From positions 1 to 12,277 of the forward strand of contig CALGNW010000240.1 in the NCBI GenBank assembly GCA_937958345.1: 12,277 nucleotides of DNA. The letters run 5' to 3'. Positions 6,106 through 12,277 of the stretch are shown piece after piece. Position numbers and translations under genes: made by a program. Below the pieces are notes generated by a model, which did no database searches, was not told the origin of the DNA, and saw only the letters and a program-made list of their open reading frames with translations. The stretch is from an uncultured Neomegalonema sp. (GTDB lineage: Bacteria > Pseudomonadota > Alphaproteobacteria > Rhodobacterales > Rhodobacteraceae). Numbering within the stretch: the first letter of the stretch is position 1; every line of letters begins with the position of its first letter.

Positions 6106-7351
6106 TCTGCCCGGCGGCAAGGGCCAATCCATCGGCGACGGCGGTGAAGACATTGCTGAACGAGTGTTGCGCGCCCGTGAACTCGGCCTTCATCGCATCG
6201 GACACTGCCGACATCAGGCTCGACCCCCCGACATAGATCACGCGCTGAACCTGTGCGGTATCCAGCCCCGCCCGTCTCAGCGTCTCCTGCGCCCCGGCGC
6301 GCAAGCTCTCGGAATGCGAGGCCAGAATCCGCGCCAGTGCCTCGGCTGACAGTGCGCAGGACAGACGCTCGTCAATCTGGCCCAGCGCGATACAGGCATC
6401 CGCCTCACCGGCATTGGCCGCGATCTTCCCGCGCTCGACGGCAAAGGCCAGATCGTGCCCCAGCTCGTCCTCAAGCACGGTGACAAGGCGGCCCAGCCGA
6501 TCCGGCTCGCATGCGAGGCTCAGCATTTCCTTCGCCGCACGCCGGTTCTGGGCGGTATAGAGAAACGGGATCATCTCCCATCGCGCCAATTCGTTAAACA
6601 TCGCATTCGGGGCCAGCATGCTGCCCTCACCCATAACGCGGCGCAGATGCGTACCCTTGCCGAGCAGCGGCATCACCGAATCAATGCTGATCGCACTGTC
6701 GAAATCGGTCCCGCCGATACGGACGCCGTGGCTTGCAAGGATCGACAACCCCGCATCACCGGACCGGAACAGCGAAAAATCGGACGTCCCGCCCCCGACA
6801 TCGACGATCAACCCGACCTCGCCCGCCTTTTGCAGCGCACCGCTGGCAATGGCGGCGGCTTCGGGTTCAAACAGGAAATCCACCTCCTTGAACCCCGCCG
6901 CGAGGTAGCACGCCCGCAAATCCGCCTCGGCATTTGCCTCGCTCGGATGATCTGAACCGTGAAAAACCACGGGACGACCGGAAAGCACCCGATCAAATAT
7001 CAGACCCGTCTCGGCCTCGGCACGACCCTTAATTTCACGCAGAAACCGGGCGATGATGTCGACGAAGGTAACGCGTTCCTTCATAATCTGACGCTTTTCA
7101 TGCATCAGAGACGTCCCCAGCACACGCTTGAGCGCACGCATAAAGCGCCCTTCGGCCCCGTCGAGCAGCGCCGCGCTCGCCGGCTCGCCCATCAGGGTCT
7201 TGCGGGTATCAAAATCAAAGAAGAACGTCGTCGGCATCGTCGTCCGGCCCGCAGACAATTCAATCAGACAGGGACTGCCATCGCGCAGATAACTTGCCGC
7301 AGAGTTTGACGTGCCGAAATCGACACCCAAGATATGGCCTGCCTGCGCCAT
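6086..7351 (-). CDS. Stand-alone Hsp70-type ATPase-domain protein, YegD-like (421 aa)
   Basis: This is a cytoplasmic actin-fold ATPase of the Hsp70 family that lacks the usual C-terminal substrate-binding and lid domains: 421 aa against about 640 in DnaK. The nucleotide-site signatures are clear: phosphate-1 loop ILGVDFGTSNSA (7-18), connect motif FEPEAAAIA (161-169), phosphate-2 loop VDVGGGTSDFS (183-193) and adenosine motif VIYVGGSSLMS (371-381). E. coli YegD has this domain layout; its client and role are poorly known. I start it at the ATG at 7351, which has GGAAGGGA upstream and gives MAQAGHILGVDFGTSNS; a longer reading to 7462 adds 37 poorly structured residues. It lies 119 nt after the JmjC/cupin gene on the same strand, with a strong hairpin between, and converges on hpsN. 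Whether it works with its upstream neighbours is unknown. Confidence 0.9.
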   Translation of the reverse strand: MAQAGHILGVDFGTSNSAASYLRDGSPCLIELSAGRTTMPTTFFFDFDTRKTLMGEPASAALLDGAEGRFMRALKRVLGTSLMHEKRQIMKERVTFVDIIARFLREIKGRAEAETGLIFDRVLSGRPVVFHGSDHPSEANAEADLRACYLAAGFKEVDFLFEPEAAAIASGALQKAGEVGLIVDVGGGTSDFSLFRSGDAGLSILASHGVRIGGTDFDSAISIDSVMPLLGKGTHLRRVMGEGSMLAPNAMFNELARWEMIPFLYTAQNRRAAKEMLSLACEPDRLGRLVTVLEDELGHDLAFAVERGKIAANAGEADACIALGQIDERLSCALSAEALARILASHSESLRAGAQETLRRAGLDTAQVQRVIYVGGSSLMSAVSDAMKAEFTGAQHSFSNVFTAVADGLALAAGQTGSAGR

Positions 7352-7430
7352 GCCCGTCCCTTCCATTTCAAGAACGAAAGGGGCGTGCCTATGCCTCCGC
7401 CATGCAAACTTCAACAGAATTGCTGCGCGC

Positions 7431-7458
7431 CCCCCCGCCCGCATTACCGGACGGGGGG
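7431..7458 (-). terminator. Strong hairpin after the JmjC/cupin gene
   Basis: In minus-strand RNA, CCCCCCGTCC pairs with GGGCGGGGGG as a 10-bp stem with an 8-nt loop, about 12 nt after the stop codon at 7471. One pair is a wobble on the minus strand but a mismatch on the plus strand, in line with minus-strand transcription. No T-run follows, so it may be a Rho-assisted terminator or an mRNA-stabilising end separating the Hsp70-like gene from the operon. Confidence 0.55.
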
Positions 7459-7470
7459 TCATTGGTCGGA

Positions 7471-8319
7471 TCAGGCGTTGCGGCCAACGACCTTGTTCAA
7501 GCGCGCCGCGGCGGATTCCTTCCAGATTTTGACGTTATCGCCCAGCCTGCTTTGGCCGGGGAATGCAGGCGCTGCGCCCTTCTGGCGGAGCTTGTGGTTG
7601 ATCTGGTGCAGGTAACAGGTGCGCTTGGAGGATTCGGACCGCCACGTGATCGACAGCGACAACGACGGCACATCGCTGGTGACCTTGACGTGGTGCGGTG
7701 CAAGCGGCGGCACATAAAGCGCGGTTCCCGGTTCCATATGAACCGCTTCGCCGCGACCTGCCAACTCGGGATCAAGCTTCAGGTTGCGGTGCGCGCCGGA
7801 ATGGAAATTTTCCAGATCTGTCTGGCTGGCCAGATCGCGGTCATGCTGGGAATAGATGGTAAAGGTCTTCGTTCCCTCGATCTGGATCAGGATATTATGC
7901 TCCTCGTCGATATGAAACGGCGTCACCGCGCCGGGCGACGAGATAAACATGAACGCTTCGCGGCGCATCATCTCGCCGGTTTCACGTTCGATCGTTTCCT
8001 TAAGGCTGTCGAGAATACCGTGCGCCAGTTCGCGATACGCGGGGTCTTTCTCGATATTGCGGATCACCATCCACGAATTGACCATGCCGATTTTCTCAAT
8101 CGTCTCCGGCGCGGACATTCCCGCCTCGGGGATCGAGTCGGCAGAAACCGAAATCGGCAGATCACCGGCATTAAATTCCACCAGCTCGGCAGGATGCGAC
8201 TGGGCAAGGCCGACGAGGCGCGCGCGGGTTGCCAGCGGCGTGTCGATCTTGATGTTCGATATGGCGCGCTTGTCGGGATAGGCGCTGTCAAATTCGGTGC
8301 GGTCGATAATGGTATGCAT
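7471..8319 (-). CDS. JmjC/cupin-like Fe(II)/2-oxoglutarate-type oxygenase (282 aa)
   Basis: This is a predicted cytoplasmic protein with a double-stranded beta-helix (cupin-8/JmjC-like) fold. Such enzymes use Fe(II) and 2-oxoglutarate to hydroxylate proteins or small molecules; the substrate here is not known. The metal triad is visible as H136-x-D138 (TPFHIDEEHN) and H209 or H210 (PPLAPHHVKV). K151 in EGTKTFTIY sits where JmjC proteins bind the 2-oxoglutarate carboxylate. The N-terminal 120 residues are helical and specific to this subgroup; a basic tail (about 230-282) follows the core. The ATG lies 2 nt after the stop of the acyltransferase gene and its AG-rich ribosome site is inside that gene, so translation is probably coupled. 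This suggests the two enzymes act on one substrate. A metal-binding cupin without oxygenase activity remains possible. Confidence 0.87.
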   Translation of the reverse strand: MHTIIDRTEFDSAYPDKRAISNIKIDTPLATRARLVGLAQSHPAELVEFNAGDLPISVSADSIPEAGMSAPETIEKIGMVNSWMVIRNIEKDPAYRELAHGILDSLKETIERETGEMMRREAFMFISSPGAVTPFHIDEEHNILIQIEGTKTFTIYSQHDRDLASQTDLENFHSGAHRNLKLDPELAGRGEAVHMEPGTALYVPPLAPHHVKVTSDVPSLSLSITWRSESSKRTCYLHQINHKLRQKGAAPAFPGQSRLGDNVKIWKESAAARLNKVVGRNA

Positions 8320-8321
8320 GA

Positions 8322-9551
8322 TTAGGCCTCTTCTCGGTTCAGACGTCTCAGCGCCTTATTCTTCAGGATCTCCAATGTCGCTGCCGTCCCCAGCAGCGTT
8401 TTGTCCGCCACCCGCCTGGCCGGGATGTTCAGTTGCACAATCGGCAACCGCTCGGGCCACAACCCGTCCACGACCGGATGGCCTTGGCGTGCACAGGAAT
8501 CAAACACCTCAACATCACTGTCGAGCATCTGGCGCGTCGCCTCGATCAGCACGCGCACACCGGGCGAGTACGCCGCCAGCGATTCGTCGTAGGTTGTCTT
8601 AAAGGCCGCCAGATGCGTGCCGAGCCGCAGGGTGAACAGCATCGCCTTCGGCTCGCCGTCGATCGTATTCGCCAGACAGCCCACCGCGCCCTCGGCTGCC
8701 CCCGCGGACATGGCCTCGCGGAAAAACCGCGACTCGGACACGGATTGCGCCAGCGGAAACCCGTCAGGGTTGCTGTTTTTCCATCCGGCATTTTCAAGCG
8801 CAAGAAATTGGTTGATCGTGCGGTCGCCGTCCTTTGACTGTAAAGAAATCGCGGACAGCTTTGCCTCGCCCAATTCACCGAACCGGCGTTCCTGCCGCCG
8901 CAGTTCCTTGCGTTTCTTGCCGGACATCGCGTTGGCCATCACCGCATCGAACAGATTGTCGTCGGTGAGGATGGCCCGCTCGTGATACTCCTGAACGCGG
9001 AACGCCCGGTCCCGCAAACGGCACGCCTCGTCCATCGCACGGTGCGTTTCGCCGTCGAACGGCATCATCGCAAAGCGCAGAAAGACCGATCCTTCGGGGC
9101 GGCTGTCGACCCAGTCAAACAGAGCCGAAAACACTGCAACCGAAAACCCCTCACGGACAAGCGGCGCACCGTTAAAACAATGACGGTGCGTCCAAACACA
9201 GACATGCCGGAGAGGAAGCTTGGCATAGCCCTTCTGGAAAACAAATGGGGCCAACCCAACCAACAATCCGCTTTCGGCCCTACGCAACAAAACAAGTCTC
9301 ACCTCTTCGGACGGATCGAGGTGGCGCATCGCGGGTTCAAGAAACCACGACGCAAAATACGGATTCGGATTGGATGCCGCCTGGCCCAAGTGCCGCCACT
9401 CTGCCCGCAAGGCGTCGTCGATCTCGCAACAACGGATCAGCGTAACCGTCAGCGCACCCAACTCGGTCGCACCCTCGACCTGCGGCGCGGTAAACGCTCC
9501 GGCGGCGGCGCGGTCTATCGGGTCGTCAAAAGTCGTGCGGTTCACGTGCAT
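8322..9551 (-). CDS. GNAT/FemAB-like acyltransferase, CelD (BcsL) type (409 aa)
   Basis: This protein belongs to the large double-GNAT family often annotated as cellulose biosynthesis protein CelD or BioF2-like acetyltransferase. Members transfer acyl or aminoacyl groups to polysaccharides, lipids or peptides; the actual substrate is not evident. Family landmarks are LTVTLI and WRHL near the start, a first GNAT-like half to about residue 190, a basic linker SGKKRKELRRQERRFGELG (210-228), FLALENAGWK (249-258), and the second-half signature KTTYDESLAAYSPGVRVLIEA (318-338). There is no signal peptide or membrane span, so it is cytoplasmic. A GGGAG site lies 10 nt before the ATG. It leads the operon with the JmjC/cupin gene (2-nt gap) and is divergent from the tungstate transporter. 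It need not have anything to do with cellulose: no cellulose synthase is in the window. Confidence 0.88.
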   Translation of the reverse strand: MHVNRTTFDDPIDRAAAGAFTAPQVEGATELGALTVTLIRCCEIDDALRAEWRHLGQAASNPNPYFASWFLEPAMRHLDPSEEVRLVLLRRAESGLLVGLAPFVFQKGYAKLPLRHVCVWTHRHCFNGAPLVREGFSVAVFSALFDWVDSRPEGSVFLRFAMMPFDGETHRAMDEACRLRDRAFRVQEYHERAILTDDNLFDAVMANAMSGKKRKELRRQERRFGELGEAKLSAISLQSKDGDRTINQFLALENAGWKNSNPDGFPLAQSVSESRFFREAMSAGAAEGAVGCLANTIDGEPKAMLFTLRLGTHLAAFKTTYDESLAAYSPGVRVLIEATRQMLDSDVEVFDSCARQGHPVVDGLWPERLPIVQLNIPARRVADKTLLGTAATLEILKNKALRRLNREEA

Positions 9552-9626
9552 CGTTTGGCCACTCCCAATCCGTAATCAGGTTGAGAATGCAAATCGATTG
9601 CCAGAACCCGCCGGAATGGTTGCCGC

Positions 9627-9649
9627 GCCGGTTAACCATACTTACCGGC
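9627..9649. promoter_or_regulatory. Inverted repeat in the divergent spacer before tupB, possible operator
   Basis: GCCGGT at 9627-9632 and ACCGGC at 9644-9649 form a perfect 6-bp inverted repeat with 11 bp between, centres one helical turn and a half apart. It lies in the 157-bp spacer shared by the acyltransferase gene and tupB. It does not match the E. coli ModE consensus I know. Assignment as a regulator site is tentative. Confidence 0.3.
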
Positions 9650-9708
9650 ACACGCCCCGTTGCAGTTTGTGCGTGGAACCTGCCGCAAAGCCGCGCTAAG
9701 AAAAGACG

Positions 9709-10416
9709 ATGCAGGATTTCACCGAAGCTTTCCGGCTGGCCTTTGCGCTGGTCCTATCCGGCGACGCCGATCTGATCGAGATTGTCGGCCTCTCGCTGCG
9801 CGTGTCGTTATCGGCGATTGTCCTGGCCTGCCTGATCGGACTGCCCCTCGGCGCCTGGCTTGCTATCGCACGGTTTCGGGGGCGCAGGGCGGTTCTGGTT
9901 CTCGTGAATGCGCTGATGGGGCTGCCGCCCGTTGTCATCGGCCTGCTGGTTTATCTCAGCCTTTCACGCGCAGGTCCGCTGGGCAGCTTCGGCCTGCTTT
10001 ACACTCCGACCGCGATGATCATCGCCCAGACCATTCTGATCACCCCGATCATCACCGCCCTGTCGCGACAGGTCATCGAGGACCTTTATTCAGAGTATGA
10101 TGAACAGTTCCGGTCGATGCGGTTGTCCCAACGCGAAACGATCACGGCGCTGTTATGGGATGGCCGTACCGCATTGATCACGGTTGCGCTGGCCGGATTT
10201 GGCCGCGCCATTGCCGAAGTCGGAGCGGTCATCATCGTCGGTGGCAACATCGACCATCTGACCCGCGTGATGACCACCGCCATCGCCCTCGAAACGTCAA
10301 AGGGCGATTTGCCTCTCGCCCTTGCGCTGGGGCTGATCCTTCTGGTGATCGCCCTGACCGTAAACGCACTGGCGATGACCTTACGCGGCAAATCCGACGG
10401 CCTCGCCCATGGCTGA
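9709..10416 (+). CDS. tupB: Tungstate ABC transporter permease TupB
   Basis: This is the inner-membrane channel subunit of an oxyanion importer; two copies pair with two TupC ATPases and receive anion from TupA. The 235-aa length is normal for this permease group. Hydrophobic segments are seen at about 27-54, 61-86, 98-119, 155-178 and 202-224. The cytoplasmic coupling (EAA-type) loop is in the region 148-180 with GRAIAEVGAVIIVGGNI (165-181), a stretch highly characteristic of TupB/WtpB-type permeases. The ATG at 9709 follows AAGAAAAG. The gene opens a three-gene operon and overlaps tupC by 8 nt, indicating translational coupling. Molybdate is a possible alternative substrate, but the binding protein downstream points to tungstate. 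Confidence 0.92.
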   Translation: MQDFTEAFRLAFALVLSGDADLIEIVGLSLRVSLSAIVLACLIGLPLGAWLAIARFRGRRAVLVLVNALMGLPPVVIGLLVYLSLSRAGPLGSFGLLYTPTAMIIAQTILITPIITALSRQVIEDLYSEYDEQFRSMRLSQRETITALLWDGRTALITVALAGFGRAIAEVGAVIIVGGNIDHLTRVMTTAIALETSKGDLPLALALGLILLVIALTVNALAMTLRGKSDGLAHG

Positions 10417-11083
10417 ATCCATCCGCACCGTCGGCTTATCACTGACTGCCGGAGGAAAGCGTCGGGTCGGCCCGCTGAACCTGATTTTGCCGCCGACGGG
10501 AACAACCGTGATCATGGGGCCGAACGGCGCGGGCAAAAGCTTGCTGCTGCGGCTGCTGCACGGGCTGATCGCACCGACGACAGGGTCCATAGTCTCCGCA
10601 GGCCAGCAAGCGATGGTCTTCCAGCGCCCTGTGATGCTGCGCCGCTCGGTCGGGGCCAATCTGATGTTTGCGGTCCGGCGCGCGGGCGGAACCCCCGCCG
10701 ACTGCCAACGCCTGCTCGCCGAGGCCGGACTTGCGGATCTGGCAGGACAACAGGCGCGGTCGCTGTCGGGCGGAGAGCAGCAACGCCTTGCCCTCGCCCG
10801 CGCTTTGGCCTGCGAGCCGGACATTCTGTTTCTGGATGAACCCACGGCCAGCCTTGATCCCGCTGCAACGCTGGCGATTGAAGAACAGGTGTCAAAGGCG
10901 GCATCAACCGGGACAAAGATCATACTCGTCACCCATGATGCGGGTCAGGCACGCAGACTTGCCGACGATGTCGTGTTTTTGCACGATGGCATTCTGTGCG
11001 AGCATACTGTTGCCGCAGAGTTTTTCGACACTGCAACCTCGCCGCAAGCCCGCGCTTACCTCAGCGGGCAAATCGTTCTCTAG
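10409..11083 (+). CDS. tupC: Tungstate ABC transporter ATP-binding protein TupC
   Basis: This is the cytoplasmic ATPase that powers import through TupB. All ABC motifs are intact: Walker A GPNGAGKS (37-44), Q-loop Q72 (VFQRP), signature LSGGE (119-123), Walker B ILFLDE (139-144), D-loop SLD (148-150) and H-loop H176 (VTHD). At 224 aa it has only the nucleotide-binding domain and lacks the C-terminal TOBE/MOP oxyanion-sensing domain found in molybdate ATPase ModC. That fits the tungstate group and means intracellular feedback through this subunit is unlikely. Its start overlaps the 3' end of tupB by 8 nt. Its TAG stop lies in the AGGA ribosome site of tupA 8 nt before that gene's ATG. Confidence 0.92.
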   Translation: MAESIRTVGLSLTAGGKRRVGPLNLILPPTGTTVIMGPNGAGKSLLLRLLHGLIAPTTGSIVSAGQQAMVFQRPVMLRRSVGANLMFAVRRAGGTPADCQRLLAEAGLADLAGQQARSLSGGEQQRLALARALACEPDILFLDEPTASLDPAATLAIEEQVSKAASTGTKIILVTHDAGQARRLADDVVFLHDGILCEHTVAAEFFDTATSPQARAYLSGQIVL

Positions 11084-11091
11084 GATACCCG

Positions 11092-11901
11092 ATGCTGAAA
11101 CACGCGCTCGCCGCTCTCTTCCTTGCGACACCCGCCGCAGCCGAGTCGATTATCGTGCAATCCACGACCTCGACGGCCAATTCCGGGCTTTACGATTATA
11201 TCCTGCCAATCTTTGAGGGCGCGACGGGCATCAAGGTTAACGTCGTGGCGGTCGGAACCGGGCAAGCCATCCGAAACGCCCGCAATTGCGACGGCGATGT
11301 GCTGCTCGTCCATGCTAAGACCGCTGAGGAACAGTTCGTCGCCGATGGGCGCGGGGTTGAGCGGTTCGACCTGATGTATAACGATTTTGTCTTTGTCGGC
11401 CCGCCGGAAGACCCCGCTGCCATCGACGGTTCACCGGCAACCGATGCGTTGCAAAGGATCGCAGCCAAAAAGGCGCTGTTTGCCTCGCGCGGCGACGACT
11501 CCGGGACACATAAGAAAGAATTGGCCCTGTGGCAGGATGCGAAGTTCGACCCGTCGGGCGCGTCCGGCACTTGGTATCGCGAGACCGGCTCGGGCATGGG
11601 CGCGACACTCAATCTTGCCGTCGGGATGGGCGCCTATACGATGACCGACCGCGCGACATGGATCAGCTATGGCAACAAGGGCGATTTCGAGATTGTGGTG
11701 GAGGGCGATGATACGCTGTTCAACCAATATGGCGTGATCCTCGTCAGCCCCGAAGCCTGCCCCACGGTCAAGGCAGAGCCTGCACAGGTATTCATCGACT
11801 GGCTGCTTTCAGAGCCGGGCCAAACGGAAATCGGGGACTACAAACTGGATGGGCAACAGCTTTTCTTTCCGAACGCTGTAAAAGCAGATCAAAATGGTTG
11901 A
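11092..11901 (+). CDS. tupA: Periplasmic tungstate-binding protein TupA
   Basis: This is the periplasmic receptor that captures tungstate (WO4 2-) and delivers it to TupB. The ATG at 11092, preceded by AGGA, gives a 269-aa precursor with a short signal peptide cleaved after AAA at residue 17; a longer reading from 10996 runs through the end of tupC and has no signal peptide. Oxyanion-site motifs typical of TupA are present: STTSTANSGL (24-33), VGTGQA (54-59), SRGDDSGTH (132-140) and the YTMTDRATW segment (182-190). The cluster order B-C-A differs from the more usual A-B-C but keeps all three parts. Imported tungsten would feed tungstopterin enzymes such as some formate dehydrogenases, none of which is in the window. 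Molybdate binding cannot be excluded from sequence alone. Confidence 0.93.
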   Translation: MLKHALAALFLATPAAAESIIVQSTTSTANSGLYDYILPIFEGATGIKVNVVAVGTGQAIRNARNCDGDVLLVHAKTAEEQFVADGRGVERFDLMYNDFVFVGPPEDPAAIDGSPATDALQRIAAKKALFASRGDDSGTHKKELALWQDAKFDPSGASGTWYRETGSGMGATLNLAVGMGAYTMTDRATWISYGNKGDFEIVVEGDDTLFNQYGVILVSPEACPTVKAEPAQVFIDWLLSEPGQTEIGDYKLDGQQLFFPNAVKADQNG

Positions 11902-11916
11902 TCTCAGGTCTTTTCA

Positions 11917-11929
11917 GGGCTAATAGCCC
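11917..11929 (+). terminator. Short hairpin after tupA, weak terminator candidate
   Basis: GGGCT and AGCCC form a 5-bp stem with a 3-nt loop, 16 nt after the tupA stop, followed by a pyrimidine-rich CCCTTCTT stretch. It sits just before the tRNA. The stem is short and the U-tract imperfect. Confidence 0.4.
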
Positions 11930-11938
11930 CCTTCTTGT

Positions 11939-12015
11939 GGCGAGGTAGCTCAGCTGGTTAGAGCGCACGACTCATAATCGTGAGGTCGAGAGTTCAAGTC
12001 TCTCTCTCGCCACCA
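11939..12015 (+). tRNA. tRNA-Met (anticodon CAU), elongator type
   Basis: A complete 77-nt cloverleaf can be drawn. The acceptor stem GGCGAGG pairs with TCTCGCC (last pair G-U). The D-arm is GCTC...GAGC. The anticodon stem CACGA/TCGTG holds the loop CTCATAA with anticodon CAT at 11972-11974. The T-arm GAGAG/CTCTC holds the loop TTCAAGT, and discriminator A and CCA are encoded. A paired position 1 (G-C) excludes initiator tRNA of the usual bacterial type. The stem sequences resemble elongator tRNA-Met of alphaproteobacteria. tRNA-Ile2, read as AUA after lysidine modification, has the same CAU anticodon and is the main alternative. Its 3' end overlaps the end of the recombinase frame on the other strand. 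Confidence 0.96.
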
Positions 12016-12277
12016 CTTTCTTTTTTCGAGCCAGAAATTCTCCCTAATACCTTGAAAGGTATGGATGTTTTTGGTGTTCGAAGCCCTTGCTCTCGTGAGT
12101 GGGTGATTTTCCCCGCAAAAGCGAGCCTTAGCACGCAACAGCGCAGGGCTATATCACCGCCATCCCAGAGTTTCCAAGGGTTTGCAAGGAAGCCAGGGGC
12201 GTGTTCAAACATCTCATCAAAGGTGGCTTTCCGGCGCACCGATTCCTTGCCTCTGGCAATCAAGCGAGCCGCGAGTC
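11994..12277 (-). CDS. C-terminal end of a large serine recombinase, N-terminus beyond the window
   Basis: The frame is open at the right edge and gives about 93 residues, so only the end of the protein is seen. The run FLANPWKLWDGGD (PWKLW core), then VLRLAF, then EQGLRTPKTSIPFKVLG, matches the conserved C-terminal tail of large serine recombinases of alphaproteobacterial integrated elements (recombinase family with zinc-ribbon), whose tails commonly read NPW-x-LW ... RTxK...PFK-x-LG. The catalytic resolvase domain would lie outside. Its TGA stop at 11996-11994 falls in the T-loop of the tRNA gene on the opposite strand, so the gene overlaps the tRNA by 22 nt. This suggests the recombinase belongs to an element inserted at, or fossilised beside, the tRNA. 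Because only the tail is visible, I cannot tell a working gene from a remnant. Confidence 0.65.
   Translation of the reverse strand, partial: LAARLIARGKESVRRKATFDEMFEHAPGFLANPWKLWDGGDIALRCCVLRLAFAGKITHSREQGLRTPKTSIPFKVLGRISGSKKESGGERET

Noticed and set aside
7294..8325. 343-aa plus-strand open frame opposite the JmjC/cupin gene
   Set aside because: It is rich in Arg, His and Asp with no recognisable motif and lies antisense to a gene with clear catalytic motifs; a shadow of GC-rich coding sequence.
11950..12138. Minus-strand 62-aa frame ending RERDLNSRPHDYESCALTS across the tRNA
   Set aside because: This is the well-known false protein produced by reading a tRNA gene backwards; the tRNA cloverleaf explains it.
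1..12277. CRISPR array, insertion sequence or replication origin
   Set aside because: No regularly spaced direct repeats, no transposase with terminal repeats and no iteron cluster were seen.

Overview
The window looks like a chromosomal segment of an alphaproteobacterium, most likely Rhodobacterales (Roseobacter-type). The genes are moderately GC-rich. The HisD-superfamily enzyme resembles roseobacter sulfopropanediol dehydrogenases, and a TupABC-type tungstate importer and an elongator-type tRNA-Met with encoded CCA fit the same group. This placement is inference from protein recognition, not from a marker-gene tree.

Region 1 (1-4279, minus strand) holds three secreted-protein genes in a row: a small 167-aa protein, an 899-aa repeat protein, and a protein whose C-terminus runs off the left edge. 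The two larger ones share an N-terminal module and DUF11-like beta-rich repeats, and both carry calcium-loop-like DxNxDG/DxNxNG motifs. Hairpins sit before and after the 899-aa gene, suggesting the cistrons are expressed at different levels. I read this as a cell-surface or extracellular-matrix operon of unknown function.

Region 2 (4280-4746) is a gene-free divergent spacer with a strikingly AT-rich core (about 4350-4575). Region 3 (4747-6054, plus) is a lone zinc-dependent HisD-superfamily dehydrogenase, best read as catabolic HpsN (sulfopropanediol 3-dehydrogenase). It converges on region 4.

Region 4 (6086-9551, minus) reads, in transcription order, GNAT/FemAB-like acyltransferase, JmjC/cupin-like oxygenase (2-nt gap), then a stand-alone Hsp70-type ATPase domain protein (YegD-like). 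The first two are tightly coupled; a strong hairpin separates the third. Their shared substrate is unknown.

Region 5 (9709-11901, plus) is an operon for oxyanion import: permease, ATPase and periplasmic binding protein, TupB-TupC-TupA. A small inverted repeat lies in the divergent spacer before it.

Region 6 (11939-12277) is a tRNA-Met(CAU), followed on the opposite strand by the C-terminal end of a large serine recombinase. Its stop codon lies inside the tRNA T-loop. This is probably the border of an integrated element extending to the right of the window.
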